Source: Gordonia polyisoprenivorans NBRC 16320 = JCM 10675
Lineage (GTDB): Bacteria > Actinomycetota > Actinomycetes > Mycobacteriales > Mycobacteriaceae
Reading direction: 5' to 3'
Length of the DNA: 64,000 nucleotides
NCBI RefSeq assembly: GCF_000241325.1
Contig: NZ_BAEI01000031.1
Coordinates: 310,001-374,000, forward strand
The notes under the pieces are model-generated. The model was not told where the DNA came from. It searched no databases and saw only the letters and a list, made by a program, of their open reading frames with translations. A program made the position numbers and the translations under genes. Shown one piece after another: positions 1 through 8,311 of this stretch (position 1 is its first letter; each line of letters starts with the position of its first letter).

Positions 1-1
1 G

Positions 2-178
2 GCCCGGCCGCACTCGCGGTGGGCCGGCCGTCGCTATTCACCGGCAAAGAAGGCACGGGCCGCCACACGCGCCGACGGTTTCGACGACCGCTTCGGCAAG
101 TGGGGACTGACCATCGAGGACTGGGTGGCGGGCAAACCGTCGAGCGGACCGCCCCCGGCCGCCGGGCCTACCATGTGA
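2..178 (+). CDS. C-terminal fragment of a gene entering from the left
   Basis: An open frame runs from the window edge to a TGA at 176-178 and encodes about 58 residues ending in a basic stretch (SPAKKARAATRAD), then FDDRFGKWGLTIEDW and a proline-rich tail. The alternating charged and aromatic composition looks like the end of a real protein rather than a random frame, and it ends 30 bases before the next start codon. I do not recognise the family, and too little is present to assign a function. It could be co-transcribed with the MarR-type gene that follows. Confidence 0.4.
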   Translation, partial: ARPHSRWAGRRYSPAKKARAATRADGFDDRFGKWGLTIEDWVAGKPSSGPPPAAGPTM

Positions 179-208
179 GGCATCACTGGAGTCATCGGGT
201 GGAGGGAC

Positions 209-715
209 ATGGCGGAAGCGACGATCGGCGAACCGGAGGTGGTCGCCGGCCCGGACCTCGGCGAGAACCCGTTGCTGCTGGAGCGACAGGTGTGTTTCGC
301 CCTGGCCGTCGCCAACCGATCGGTCCTGCGCATCTATCGCCGGCTGCTCGAGCCCCTCGGCCTGACCCACCCGCAATATCTGGTGATGCTCGCGCTGTGG
401 GAGTCCTCGCCCCGCGCGGTCAAGGACCTCGGCGCGGTGCTGCAACTCGATTCGGCGACGCTCTCGCCGCTACTGAAGCGACTGGAGACCAACGGGCTGA
501 TCGAACGCCGCCGTCGTGACGACGACGAACGCAATGTCGACATCGCCCTCACCGACACCGGGTGGGCGCTGCGCGAGCAGGCGCTGTCGATCCCGCCGGC
601 GGTCGTCGACGCCCTCGGCGTGGACCTCGCCGACCTCGAGGACCTGCACCGGGTGCTCACTCGCGTCAACGCCGCTGCGGTCCGCGCCGCGCATGCGACG
701 GAGCCGCTCGCATGA
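209..715 (+). CDS. MarR-family regulator, OhrR-like peroxide sensor
   Basis: The 168-aa product is a winged-helix MarR protein. Residues 27-58 (QVCFALAVANRSV then IYRRLLEPLGLTHPQYLVML) match the start of OhrR proteins, including a cysteine at position 29 where OhrR carries its reactive peroxidatic cysteine. The wing follows with LIERRRRDDDERNVDIALTD. OhrR represses the organic hydroperoxide reductase Ohr and is released when the cysteine is oxidised; that role here is inferred from the cysteine and domain. No ohr gene is visible beside it, although the preceding gene is cut off. The ATG is preceded by GGAGGG at 201-206. Another MarR function cannot be excluded. Confidence 0.75.
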   Translation: MAEATIGEPEVVAGPDLGENPLLLERQVCFALAVANRSVLRIYRRLLEPLGLTHPQYLVMLALWESSPRAVKDLGAVLQLDSATLSPLLKRLETNGLIERRRRDDDERNVDIALTDTGWALREQALSIPPAVVDALGVDLADLEDLHRVLTRVNAAAVRAAHATEPLA

Positions 716-780
716 CGTGGTCCCGCCTGCCGGTGCCGCAGCCGCGCAGGGTCGCGACGGGACTGGGCTAAGGTCGCACT

Positions 781-1263
781 ATGTCGGCCATCGCGATCGT
801 TGTCATCGGCGTCATCGTCTTCGTCGCACTGTTCATCCTGATCGGCGCGATCTGGTTCGCCTGGGATTCCGACAAGCGGGTCCGGGCGTTCGCGCGGTCG
901 ACCGACCTGATCCCGGGCAAACCGAGCCGCGCCCCCGACAACTGGACGACGGCGACCTCGCCGGAGGCGTTGCTGCATCGGCGGGTTCGGTACGCGATCG
1001 CCGACGTGCACCAGAATCCGGCGATCCCGCACGACAAGGCGACTCTGGCCGACCGCGACCGGCTCGACGACGCCGTCTTCGCCCTCGACGATCAGCTGAT
1101 CGCGGCGGCCGATCTCGACGGCGACGACAAGACCGACCGCCTGCAACAACTCGAGGGTGTGGTCGAACAACTCGAGGAACTGCCCCGCAAACTGTGGGAA
1201 GCGCCGTTCGAGAAACAACGCGAGGACATCGAAGCCGTCACCGCGGCACTGCTGCGCGTCTGA
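781..1263 (+). CDS. Small single-pass membrane protein, unknown function
   Basis: The 160-aa product begins with one strongly hydrophobic helix (residues 3-26) and continues as a charged cytoplasmic domain rich in Asp, Leu and Arg, with a likely coiled segment near residues 125-155 (QQLEGVVEQLEELPRKLWEAP). The family appears to be a conserved hypothetical of mycolic-acid actinobacteria; I assign no function. The ATG lies seven bases after a TAAGGT hexamer (774-779 region), a spacing typical of leaderless actinobacterial transcripts. Its last codons and stop lie inside a threefold 24-bp tandem repeat. Confidence 0.7.
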   Translation: MSAIAIVVIGVIVFVALFILIGAIWFAWDSDKRVRAFARSTDLIPGKPSRAPDNWTTATSPEALLHRRVRYAIADVHQNPAIPHDKATLADRDRLDDAVFALDDQLIAAADLDGDDKTDRLQQLEGVVEQLEELPRKLWEAPFEKQREDIEAVTAALLRV

Positions 1264-1317
1264 CCGGTGGCACTGCTGCGCGTCTGACCGGTGGCACTGC
1301 TGCGCGTCTGACCGGCG
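1246..1317. repeat. 24-bp tandem repeat, three copies, spanning a stop codon
   Basis: Three consecutive 24-base units start at 1246, 1270 and 1294; the first two are identical and the third differs at one base. The first unit contains the last codons and TGA of the upstream gene, and because the unit is a multiple of three, each later copy repeats the same codons and the same in-frame stop. The array ends nine bases before the convergent DUF1697 gene. Confidence 0.95.
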
Positions 1318-1326
1318 GCGCCGGGT

Positions 1327-1854
1327 TCAGGCCTCGGCGAGATCGACCAGTGTGCGCACTGTCCGCAGGTTGCGGCCGGTCCCCGTCACCCCGAGTCCCC
1401 GGGCGATCTTCGGCACGCTCAGCGTGGTCCCGGCGACGCCCGCCGCGTAGTGGATGTGCAGGTCGGTGCCGATGAGCGCTAGTTCGTCGGCGCCGAAGTC
1501 CTTGGCCACGAAGGCTTCTGCCTTGTCGGTATCGGGTTCACCGGTCAGGAAATAGATGTGGGCGAACTTCTCTTCGCTCGCCTCGAACGGGTAGGCCTCG
1601 AGTGCGTCGCGGAGTTGCGTCGCCGACCGGGCGATCACCTCACGGGAGAAGCCGTAGCGTTCCTCGATGGCGGTCTCGAGCGCACGTGCGAAGTCGTCGG
1701 CGGAGTCGGGTGGTGTGCAGATCAGATTGCCGGACGCGATATGGGTGGTCACGTCGGTGGCGCCGAGTTCGGTTGCCATGGAGCGCAATTCCGCCATCGG
1801 TAGTTTCGCGCCACCGACATTGATCGCGCGGATGAGAAAGACCAATCGTGCCAT
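1327..1854 (-). CDS. DUF1697 family protein
   Basis: The 175-aa product starts MARLVFLIRAINVGG, the characteristic opening of DUF1697 proteins, followed by the conserved ELRSMATELGATDV and HIASGNLI segments. Length is normal for the family. The biochemical role is not known. I chose the ATG at 1854 because family similarity starts exactly there; an upstream in-frame extension would overlap the citrate synthase stop and has no similarity. It lies four bases after the citrate synthase stop on the same strand, so the two are probably co-transcribed. Confidence 0.85.
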   Translation of the reverse strand: MARLVFLIRAINVGGAKLPMAELRSMATELGATDVTTHIASGNLICTPPDSADDFARALETAIEERYGFSREVIARSATQLRDALEAYPFEASEEKFAHIYFLTGEPDTDKAEAFVAKDFGADELALIGTDLHIHYAAGVAGTTLSVPKIARGLGVTGTGRNLRTVRTLVDLAEA

Positions 1855-1858
1855 GCGA

Positions 1859-3007
1859 TCAGTCTGGCACGGCGGCGGGTGCGGCCGGGGGCGGACCGAC
1901 ATACCGTGCCGCGGGCCGGATGATCTTGCGAGAGCGGGACTGCTCGAGGATGTTCGCACACCAACCCACGACCCGACTGACCGCGAAGGTCGGCGTGAAC
2001 ATCGACCGCGGCACGCCGCAGCACTCCATCACCACACCGGCATAGAACTCGACGTTGGCGTACCGCGGCTGATCGGGGTGGGCCTGCGCCAGGACCTCGG
2101 TGATGGCTGCCTCGGCGGCGATGGCCTGCTCGACGAGGGGCCCGCCGAGTTCACCGGCGATGTCGCGCAACATCATTGCGCGCGGATCAGCCGTGCGATA
2201 GACGGCGTGCCCGAATCCCATGATGCGCCGGTGCTCCTCGACCTGACGGCGGGCCCACTCGGTGGGGTCGCCGAACGCGGCGATCTCGTCCAGCGCGTCG
2301 AGCGCGCGGTCGGGGGCACCGCCGTGCAGCGGCCCCGAGAACGAACCGATGGCCCCGCACACCGCCGCGACGACGTCGGCGCCGGTGGAGGCGATGACCC
2401 GGGCGGTGAACGTCGATGCGTTGAAACCGTGGTCGATCGTGGCGATCAGATAGTGCTCGATGGCCCGCACGTGCTCCTGCGTCGGCTCTCGACCGGAGAT
2501 CAAGTAGAGCCAGTTGGCCGCCGCGGACAGGTCGCGGCGCGGCTGCAGCGGCTCCTCACCGGCGCGGATGCGGGCGAGCGCACCGAGGATCGTCGGGGTG
2601 AGGGCGGCCACCCGAATGGCGTCGGTGCGGCGCTGTTCGTCATCGCTGTCCCAGAGCGGCCGGACCCCGGTCGCGCTGCCCGCCGCCGAGAGCACGGTGC
2701 GCAGCCCCGACAACGAGTCCCGCTCACCGCCGAGCAGCGCCGCCGCGGTGAGGATGCCCCCGACCTCCGGCGGCAGCACCGACATCCGGTGCACCACCTC
2801 GATGAAGTCGTCGAGTTCGGCGGCACTCGGCAGATGGCCGTACAGGAACAGGAACCACACCTCCTCGAATGAGCGGGTGCGCGCCAACTCGATCGCCGAG
2901 TACTGGCGGTAGTGATAGAAGCCCTCGGCGCCACGCACGTCGCCGATCTCGGTATCGGCGACGACGAGGTCGTGTAGTCCCGGCGGGGCGATCAGTGGTT
3001 CGGTCAT
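1859..3007 (-). CDS. citA: Citrate synthase 2 (citrate/2-methylcitrate synthase family)
   Basis: The 382-aa product condenses acetyl-CoA (or propionyl-CoA) with oxaloacetate. Both catalytic-histidine blocks are clear: SGPLHGGAPDRALD and GFGHAVYRTADPR. The third catalytic position, usually Asp in NVDFYSG, reads NVEFYAG, a Glu. The C-terminus WCANILEQSRSRKIIRP carries the CoA/oxaloacetate arginine region. Length suits the short actinobacterial citrate synthase group. The ATG at 3007 sits five bases after AGGAG; a GTG one codon upstream is too close to it. It is divergent from a second citrate synthase that has a DNA-binding domain, with an operator-like palindrome between them. Confidence 0.88.
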   Translation of the reverse strand: MTEPLIAPPGLHDLVVADTEIGDVRGAEGFYHYRQYSAIELARTRSFEEVWFLFLYGHLPSAAELDDFIEVVHRMSVLPPEVGGILTAAALLGGERDSLSGLRTVLSAAGSATGVRPLWDSDDEQRRTDAIRVAALTPTILGALARIRAGEEPLQPRRDLSAAANWLYLISGREPTQEHVRAIEHYLIATIDHGFNASTFTARVIASTGADVVAAVCGAIGSFSGPLHGGAPDRALDALDEIAAFGDPTEWARRQVEEHRRIMGFGHAVYRTADPRAMMLRDIAGELGGPLVEQAIAAEAAITEVLAQAHPDQPRYANVEFYAGVVMECCGVPRSMFTPTFAVSRVVGWCANILEQSRSRKIIRPAARYVGPPPAAPAAVPD

Positions 3008-3089
3008 CACAACTCCTGACGCTGCTGGAGGCCGCTCCGTCGACGGCTCCGTGCTCTCAGGGTGGCGAGGTTGAGCGGTGTGGTCAATG

Positions 3090-3102
3090 TTGATTCAATC
3101 AA
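3090..3102. promoter_or_regulatory. Perfect palindrome between divergent citrate synthases (operator candidate)
   Basis: TTGATT-C-AATCAA is a perfect inverted repeat with a one-base centre, in a locally A+T-rich patch, ending three bases before the GTG of the HTH-bearing citrate synthase and about 80 bases upstream of the divergent one. The position would overlap promoter elements for the former. Binding by that protein's own HTH domain is inference. Confidence 0.5.
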
Positions 3103-3105
3103 TGT

Positions 3106-4329
3106 GTGACCCGCGCGCACACCCGCCGATTCCCGACGCCCATCCGGCACGACGGGCGCGACTACCTGACCACCGAACAGGTCGCAAAGGTGTTGGGCGT
3201 CAAGCTCTCCACCGTCTACGCCTATGTCAGCCGCGGGCGCCTGCACAGTTCCCGCATCGCCGGATACGACGGCAGCATGTTCGCCGTCGACGAGGTCGAC
3301 GGGCTACTGCAGGGCTCGCGACATCGGCCGCCGGCCGGCGTCGCCGAACGCATCCGCACCCAGCTGACCTATCTGCACGACGATCGGCTGCACTATCGTG
3401 GCCACGACGTCGCCGACCTCGCCCGCACGACGGGCTATGAAGATGTCGCGCAATTACTCTGGGGCGAACCGTGGACCGCGGCCCCGCCGGCGCAGGGAAT
3501 CGGGGCCGCGGTGCGACGTGTCGCCGGAACCAACTCGCGCGGGCTGGACCGGATCCGGCTCACCGTCGACCTACTCGGGGCTCGAGACCCGTTGCGCCAT
3601 CACATCGAACCCGCAGCCGTCACCGAGAAGGCCACCCGCGTCCTCGTCACCGCGGTCGACGCACTGGCTCCCGGGGAATCAGAAGGTTCACTGGCGCAAC
3701 GACTGTGGCCGCGCCTGACCGACGAGCCCGCGACACCACGCGCGGTCAAGGTACTCAACGCGGCATTGGTCGCGCTCGCCGACCACGACCTGGCCGCGGG
3801 CACCGTCGCCGCGCGGGTCGCGGCCAGCGCGCGGGGCAGCGTCTACGCCGTCATCGGCGCCGGACTCGGTGCCTTCGACGGCCCGATGCACGGTGGCGCA
3901 ACCACATTGGCCTACCGATTCCTCGCCGACGCCCTCGACGACCCGACCGCGGCCATCGCCGACGCCCTCTATGCCGACACCCACATCCCCGGGACCGGCC
4001 ACGTGATCTACCGGGCCCGCGATCCCCGGGCGACGGTGCTGCTGCAGATGCTGGCGCGCAGCGGTGGTGGTGATCGACGCGTGCAGCCTGCGGTCACCAC
4101 GATCGTCGAGGCGCTCGGGCCGTCGACCTTCGTCAACTCCGACCTGGCGCTGGCGGCACTGGCGTTGCGGTACCGGATGCGTCCGGATGCCGCCGAGACG
4201 ATCTTCGCGCTGGCACGGATCGCGGGCTGGATCGCGCATGCGCTCGAGGAATACCAGGCGCCGCGGTTACGGTTTCGGCCCGAGGGCGTCTACACCGGGG
4301 TGCGTCCGAGCGGGGCCCACGCCACCTGA
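3106..4329 (+). CDS. Citrate synthase with N-terminal helix-turn-helix domain
   Basis: The 407-aa product has two parts. Residues 18-70 form an excisionase/MerR-like HTH ([27 protein letters not shown]). Residues 75-400 are a citrate synthase fold with the first histidine in FDGPMHGGA, the second in [14 protein letters not shown] and an Asp in [11 protein letters not shown]. The catalytic part retains all three residues, so it is probably an enzyme as well as a DNA-binding protein. Fusions of this architecture exist in actinobacteria and proteobacteria, but their regulatory role is poorly defined. The GTG start follows directly on a palindrome, consistent with a leaderless, self-controlled transcript. 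Substrate could be acetyl- or propionyl-CoA. Confidence 0.85.
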   Translation: MTRAHTRRFPTPIRHDGRDYLTTEQVAKVLGVKLSTVYAYVSRGRLHSSRIAGYDGSMFAVDEVDGLLQGSRHRPPAGVAERIRTQLTYLHDDRLHYRGHDVADLARTTGYEDVAQLLWGEPWTAAPPAQGIGAAVRRVAGTNSRGLDRIRLTVDLLGARDPLRHHIEPAAVTEKATRVLVTAVDALAPGESEGSLAQRLWPRLTDEPATPRAVKVLNAALVALADHDLAAGTVAARVAASARGSVYAVIGAGLGAFDGPMHGGATTLAYRFLADALDDPTAAIADALYADTHIPGTGHVIYRARDPRATVLLQMLARSGGGDRRVQPAVTTIVEALGPSTFVNSDLALAALALRYRMRPDAAETIFALARIAGWIAHALEEYQAPRLRFRPEGVYTGVRPSGAHAT

Positions 4330-4334
4330 GCAGT

Positions 4335-5111
4335 TCAGATGTGCGGTTGCGGGGAGGCGACGGCGAAGGTCCGCCGGAACGGCAGCGGCGTCCCCCAGGG
4401 CCGCGACGGGAACGCCGCACGAAGACGCGCCTTGTACTCGTCGGTGAAGCCGTCGACGAGGTCGTCGGGAAGACCTTGCAGGAACGGACGCGCCCCGGTC
4501 CCGGAAATCCACTCGAACACCGGGTCCTCGCCGTCGAGGACGTGCAGGTAGGTCGTCTCCCAGGCGTCGACGGAGTAGCCGCGGTCGGCGAAGAACTCCA
4601 GGTACTCCTGCGGACCGGTGGTCGGCAGCCGCCGCACATCGTGCAGGTGCTCGGCGTAGGGCTCCTCGCGGGAGAGTTCGTCGAGCAAGGTGTGGGTGGC
4701 CGAACTCGCGTTGTTGGGCACCTGCACCGCGAAGGCACCGCCGGGCGTCAGATGGTCGAGGAGGTCGCCGATCACCGAGAACTGGTCCGGGACCCATTGG
4801 AACATCGCGTTGGAGACGATCAGGTCGACCGGCTCGTACGGCTTCCAGGTGGTGACGTCGTGGACGTCGTAGTTGGCGTCGGGATCGGAATTGGAACGCA
4901 GCGCCTCGTCGATCATCTCCGCCGACGAATCGATACCGAGGATGTGCGCGTCGGGCCAGCGTGCACGCAGGTAGCGGGTGAGGTGGCCGGGCCCGCAGCC
5001 GAGGTCGATGATCGTGGCGGGCTCGATCGGGACGCGCGCGATGAGGTCGAGAAACGGTCGCGAGCGGGCGTCGGCGAACTGGAGATAGCGCGTCGGATCC
5101 CAGACAGGCAT
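4335..5111 (-). CDS. tam: Trans-aconitate 2-methyltransferase
   Basis: The 258-aa product is a class I SAM-dependent methyltransferase. The start [19 protein letters not shown] and motif [13 protein letters not shown] are typical of Tam, and [10 protein letters not shown] matches its post-motif region. Tam esterifies trans-aconitate, a spontaneous and inhibitory isomer of the TCA intermediate cis-aconitate. Its position beside two citrate synthases supports a role in TCA-cycle housekeeping. It converges on the HTH-citrate synthase with five bases between stops, and is divergent from rnhA across 54 bases. Confidence 0.88.
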   Translation of the reverse strand: MPVWDPTRYLQFADARSRPFLDLIARVPIEPATIIDLGCGPGHLTRYLRARWPDAHILGIDSSAEMIDEALRSNSDPDANYDVHDVTTWKPYEPVDLIVSNAMFQWVPDQFSVIGDLLDHLTPGGAFAVQVPNNASSATHTLLDELSREEPYAEHLHDVRRLPTTGPQEYLEFFADRGYSVDAWETTYLHVLDGEDPVFEWISGTGARPFLQGLPDDLVDGFTDEYKARLRAAFPSRPWGTPLPFRRTFAVASPQPHI

Positions 5112-5165
5112 GGCTCCACCCTAGTCGTTTCGTGCAAGCGTTGCGTGTCTCGTAATCTCGGAGGA

Positions 5166-5645
5166 ATGGCGAACGATCCTGACACGACCCCCGGTTCCGA
5201 CGATGTCGTGGAGATCTCCACCGATGGCGCCTGCCTGGGCAATCCGGGCCCCGGTGGATGGGGAGCGGTGTTGCGGTACAAGGGCACCGAGAAGGAGATC
5301 TCCGGCTCGGCGCCCGACACCACCAACAACAAGATGGAGTTGCAGGCGGCGATCGAGGGTCTCGCGGCGCTGAAGCGGCCGTCGACGGTGATCCTCTACA
5401 CCGACTCCAGCTACGTGCGCAACGGCATCATGAAGTGGGTCGCCGGCTGGCAGCGCAACGGCTGGAAGACCGCCGACAAGAAGCCGGTGAAGAACGCCGA
5501 CCTGTGGAAGCGCCTGATCGACGAGGAGAAGCGGCACCAGGTGGAGTGGCGCTGGGTCAAGGGCCACAACGGTGATCACTACAACGAGATCGCCGACCGC
5601 CTCGCGACCTCGGCGGCCCGCGAGATCGCGCAGGTGCGCTCATGA
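5166..5645 (+). CDS. rnhA: Ribonuclease HI
   Basis: The 159-aa product cleaves RNA in RNA-DNA hybrids. All catalytic acids are visible: D20 ([12 protein letters not shown]), E58 (NNKMELQA), D80 (YTDSSYV) and D144 (NEIADRLA), plus the loop histidine H134 in VKGHNGD. Length is normal for a single-domain bacterial enzyme. The ATG at 5166 follows GGAGG with a TAATCT hexamer just upstream. The stop overlaps the start of the next gene (ATGA), indicating translational coupling. Confidence 0.95.
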   Translation: MANDPDTTPGSDDVVEISTDGACLGNPGPGGWGAVLRYKGTEKEISGSAPDTTNNKMELQAAIEGLAALKRPSTVILYTDSSYVRNGIMKWVAGWQRNGWKTADKKPVKNADLWKRLIDEEKRHQVEWRWVKGHNGDHYNEIADRLATSAAREIAQVRS

Positions 5646-6556
5646 CCACCCGGGTGCCGGTCGCCGTCGAACCGATCCGTGACGAGCACGTCGTCGCCGC
5701 CGTCGAGGAGGCGGGCGGAGAAATTGTCGGACTCGACGGGGCGCGGGTGCTGGTCTGGCTCGGCGACCCCGACGGCTTCCCCGCGCTGCCCGACGCCGTC
5801 GAGTGGGTGGCGCTCAAGACGGCCGGGATCGAGGGGTTCGTCAACGCCGGGGTACTCGACGACAAGCGGACCTGGACCAACGCGTCGGGCTTCTACGCCG
5901 AAAACGTCGCCGAGCACGCGCTGGCGCTGCTGCTCACCGGGCTGCGACAGATCCACACGTCGATTCGCGACCACTGGGACAAAGAACCCATCGACACCGC
6001 GGTGCGCACGTTGCGCGGTGCGACGGTGGCCATCGTGGGCGCGGGCGGAATCGGTGCGTCGCTGACGCCGCGACTCAAGGCCGGTGGCGCGCGGGTGCTC
6101 GCGGTCAACCGGTCGGGCCGACCGGTCGAGGGCGCCGACGAGACACTGCCGTCGTCGCGGATGGACGAGGTGTGGCGCCGCACCGACCACGTCGTGCTCG
6201 CGGCGCCGTCGACGCCGGAAACCCACCACCTGATCAACGCCGAGAGCTTGGCCGCGTTGCCCGCGCACTGCTGGATCGTCAACGTCGCCCGTGGGCCCCT
6301 CGTTGATCAACAAGCCCTCTATTGGGCACTGCGCGGTGGTGAGATCGCCGGTGCCGCACTCGATGTCACCGATCCTGAGCCGCCGGCCGCCGACGACCCG
6401 TTGTGGTCGCTGCCCAACTGCATCATCACCCCGCACATCGCGAACCCGTCGTCGGGACTCACGCGAGAACTCGCGCCGTGGGTGGCCGAGAATCTCCGGC
6501 GGTTCGTCGCCGGGGAGGAGTTGATTTCCACGGTGTCGGCCGACCGCGACTACTGA
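5642..6556 (+). CDS. D-isomer-specific 2-hydroxyacid dehydrogenase
   Basis: The 304-aa product has the NAD(P)-binding motif [13 protein letters not shown] near residue 125, the substrate arginine in VARGPLVD, the catalytic glutamate region [12 protein letters not shown] and the catalytic histidine in [11 protein letters not shown]. The N-terminal part is shorter than in phosphoglycerate dehydrogenase and there is no ACT domain, so it is a small glyoxylate/hydroxypyruvate-type reductase of unknown substrate. It overlaps rnhA by four bases. A strong stem-loop follows its stop. Confidence 0.85.
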   Translation: MTTRVPVAVEPIRDEHVVAAVEEAGGEIVGLDGARVLVWLGDPDGFPALPDAVEWVALKTAGIEGFVNAGVLDDKRTWTNASGFYAENVAEHALALLLTGLRQIHTSIRDHWDKEPIDTAVRTLRGATVAIVGAGGIGASLTPRLKAGGARVLAVNRSGRPVEGADETLPSSRMDEVWRRTDHVVLAAPSTPETHHLINAESLAALPAHCWIVNVARGPLVDQQALYWALRGGEIAGAALDVTDPEPPAADDPLWSLPNCIITPHIANPSSGLTRELAPWVAENLRRFVAGEELISTVSADRDY

Positions 6557-6575
6557 GTCGCCGGCTGGGCCCAAG

Positions 6576-6603
6576 AGTAGGGGAATACCGTTCTTCCCCT
6601 ACT
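6576..6603. terminator. Perfect 10-bp stem-loop, terminator candidate
   Basis: AGTAGGGGAA (6576-6585) pairs perfectly with TTCCCCTACT (6594-6603) around an eight-base loop, 20 bases after the dehydrogenase stop. A short T-rich tail follows. It also forms the first part of the 84-bp element described next, so it may have a role beyond termination. Confidence 0.55.
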
Positions 6604-6660
6604 TTCCGGTTCCTCCCCCAGAGATTTCTGCCGGAAGAACGAAAACCCCGCGGAAGAGCG
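6577..6660. repeat. 84-bp structured repeat, copy A (upstream of merR)
   Basis: Aligned without gaps to 8173-8256, this segment matches at about 56 of 84 positions by hand count. Shared blocks are GTTCTTC at columns 14-20, GAACGAAA at columns 61-68 and CCCG-GGAAGA near the end. In both copies GTTCTTCC (columns 14-21) can pair with the block at columns 76-83; here the pairing partner is GGAAGAGC with one G-T wobble. It lies just upstream of the merR promoter. Confidence 0.65.
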
Positions 6661-6673
6661 TGTAGGTTCGGTC

Positions 6674-6704
6674 TTGCCTTCGAGCGCGCTCAAAGGCCTA
6701 GCGT
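6674..6704 (+). promoter_or_regulatory. MerR-type promoter/operator with 19-bp spacer
   Basis: A -35-like TTGCCT (6674-6679) and a -10-like TAGCGT (6699-6704) are separated by exactly 19 bases, the lengthened spacer typical of MerR-activated promoters. The spacer holds a 20-bp palindrome, CCTTCGAGCGCGCTCAAAGG (6677-6696), with one mismatch. Transcription would begin at or next to the ATG at 6712, giving a leaderless mRNA. Confidence 0.7.
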
Positions 6705-6711
6705 TGCTGCC

Positions 6712-7179
6712 ATGAGCACAGAACATCTGATGCGCAAGGCGCTCGACGCGCTCGGCGGCCTCGACGGACCGCTGTCGGTGGAGGTGATCCACTCCCTCGT
6801 TGGTCTCGACGAGATCGCCGAACCGATGAGCGTCGCGCAGGCCGCCGAGGCGCTCGACATCTCGCCGCACACCCTGCGCTACTACGAGCGCATCGGGCTC
6901 GTCGAGGTCCCCCGAGACGCCGTGGGCAACCGGATCTATGACGCCGACGCGATGCGCAGGCTCGTCTTCTTGACCCGGATGCGGTTGTCCGGCATGGCAA
7001 TCCGAGATCTCCAGCACTACGTCGAGCTCGTCGACGCCGGAGACGACACCGTCGATGAACGCCTCGACATGCTGCTCGAACACCGCGACACCATCCGCAG
7101 ACAGATCGCCGAACTGACGCTGTCGCTCGCGGCCACCGAATACAAGATCGCCACCTACGGAGGAAGGACCCAACCATGA
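6712..7179 (+). CDS. MerR-family transcriptional regulator
   Basis: The 155-aa product carries a MerR HTH at about residues 40-80 ([31 protein letters not shown]) and wing, followed by a dimerisation helix and a C-terminal coiled region ([26 protein letters not shown]). There is an unusual 38-residue N-terminal extension ahead of the HTH. No conserved metal-binding cysteines are present in the C-terminal part, so it probably senses an organic compound. It overlaps the aldo/keto reductase by four bases, and a MerR-type promoter directly precedes it, so autoregulation of the two-gene operon is likely. Confidence 0.88.
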   Translation: MSTEHLMRKALDALGGLDGPLSVEVIHSLVGLDEIAEPMSVAQAAEALDISPHTLRYYERIGLVEVPRDAVGNRIYDADAMRRLVFLTRMRLSGMAIRDLQHYVELVDAGDDTVDERLDMLLEHRDTIRRQIAELTLSLAATEYKIATYGGRTQP

Positions 7180-8156
7180 CCCCCCGCTCTCCCCGCCGTA
7201 TCGGCTCCCTTGAGGTCTCCGGTATCGGATTGGGCTGTATGGGAATGAGTTTCGCCTACGGCCCGGCCGACCAGGACGAAGCACTAGCCACCCTGCACCA
7301 CGCTCTCGACACCGGGATCACACTGCTCGACACCGCCGACATGTACGGCGGCGGCGCCAACGAGAAGCTGCTGTCGACGGTGCTCGCCGACCGCCGCGAC
7401 GAGATCGTCCTCGCCACCAAGTTCGGGATTCTCACCGATCCCGACACCGGATTGCCCAGCGGTGTCGACGGCTCACCCGACTACGTCCGACGCTGTGTCG
7501 ACGCGTCGCTGCAACGCCTGGGTGTCGACGTCATCGACCTCTACTACCTGCATCGAGTGGACCCGACCCGTCCGATCGAGGAGACCGTCGGCGCGATGGC
7601 CGACCTCGTGGCCGCGGGCAAGGTCCGCGAACTCGGCCTCAGTGAGGCGGGCGCCGACACCCTCCGGCGAGCGTCGGCCGTGCATCCGATCGCCGCTCTG
7701 CAATCGGAGTGGTCGCTGTTCAGCCGCGACATCGAGACCTCCGACGTGCCGGCGGCGCGCGAACTCGGTGTGACCGTGGTGCCCTATAGTCCGCTCGGTC
7801 GCGGCATGCTCACCGGCTCGGCGGCCGCCGCCGCACCCGGCGCGGGTGACTTCCGCGCGACCTTGCCGCGGTGGCAGGCAGACAATCTCGACCACAACCT
7901 CGCCCTCGTCGACGAGATCCGATCGGTCGCAGGTGAAGTCGACGCGACGGCCGGGCAGGTCGCGCTGGCCTGGCTGCTCGCCCAGGGTGACGACGTCGTC
8001 CCGATCCCGGGTACCAAGCGTCGCACCTACCTCGACGAGAACATCGGCGCGCTGTCGGTGACGCTCACCGCCGAGCAGCTCGAGCGACTCGCGGCGTTGC
8101 GACCGGCGGGAGAACGTTATCCCGACATGAGTTGGGTGGCCGGGGCCTCGGCCTGA
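7176..8156 (+). CDS. Aldo/keto reductase
   Basis: The 326-aa product is a TIM-barrel NADPH oxidoreductase of the AKR13/YajO-like type. The catalytic tetrad is present: D52 and Y57 in [10 protein letters not shown]82 in LATKFG and H126 in YYLHRVD. NADPH-binding residues lie in the C-terminal [16 protein letters not shown]. It is translationally coupled to the upstream merR gene, so it is probably induced by the compound that MerR detects; detoxification of reactive carbonyls is a reasonable inference. Confidence 0.9.
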   Translation: MTPRSPRRIGSLEVSGIGLGCMGMSFAYGPADQDEALATLHHALDTGITLLDTADMYGGGANEKLLSTVLADRRDEIVLATKFGILTDPDTGLPSGVDGSPDYVRRCVDASLQRLGVDVIDLYYLHRVDPTRPIEETVGAMADLVAAGKVRELGLSEAGADTLRRASAVHPIAALQSEWSLFSRDIETSDVPAARELGVTVVPYSPLGRGMLTGSAAAAAPGAGDFRATLPRWQADNLDHNLALVDEIRSVAGEVDATAGQVALAWLLAQGDDVVPIPGTKRRTYLDENIGALSVTLTAEQLERLAALRPAGERYPDMSWVAGASA

Positions 8157-8172
8157 ACGAGCGGGCGAGAAG

Positions 8173-8256
8173 GTAAGGGATGAATGTTCTTCCTGAAGCA
8201 ATTCGTTCGTCCCTCAGCAATTGCCGGGGGACGAACGAAACTCCCGAGGAAGAACG
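8173..8256. repeat. 84-bp structured repeat, copy B (downstream of aldo/keto reductase)
   Basis: This is the partner of the element at 6577-6660, same length and orientation, starting 16 bases after the aldo/keto reductase stop. It can fold as a nested hairpin: GTTCTTCC (8186-8193) with GGAAGAAC (8248-8255), and inside it TTCGTTCGTCCC (8202-8213) with GGGACGAACGAA (8228-8239), both perfect. The inner stem is not shared with copy A, while the outer pairing is. Confidence 0.65.
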
Positions 8257-8274
8257 TCACCCTCTCCGCCAATC

Positions 8275-8292
8275 ACTAGAACACGTTCTAGT
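8275..8292. promoter_or_regulatory. KstR-type operator upstream of SDR gene
   Basis: ACTAGAAC-AC-GTTCTAGT is a perfect 8-bp inverted repeat with a two-base centre. Its core TAGAACACGTTCTA fits the published KstR consensus TNNAACNNGTTNNA of the sterol-catabolism regulon. It ends 19 bases before the GTG of the SDR gene. The same 14-base core recurs at 45702-45715. Confidence 0.75.
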
Positions 8293-8311
8293 TCTGTGGC
8301 ATTGTCGAGTC

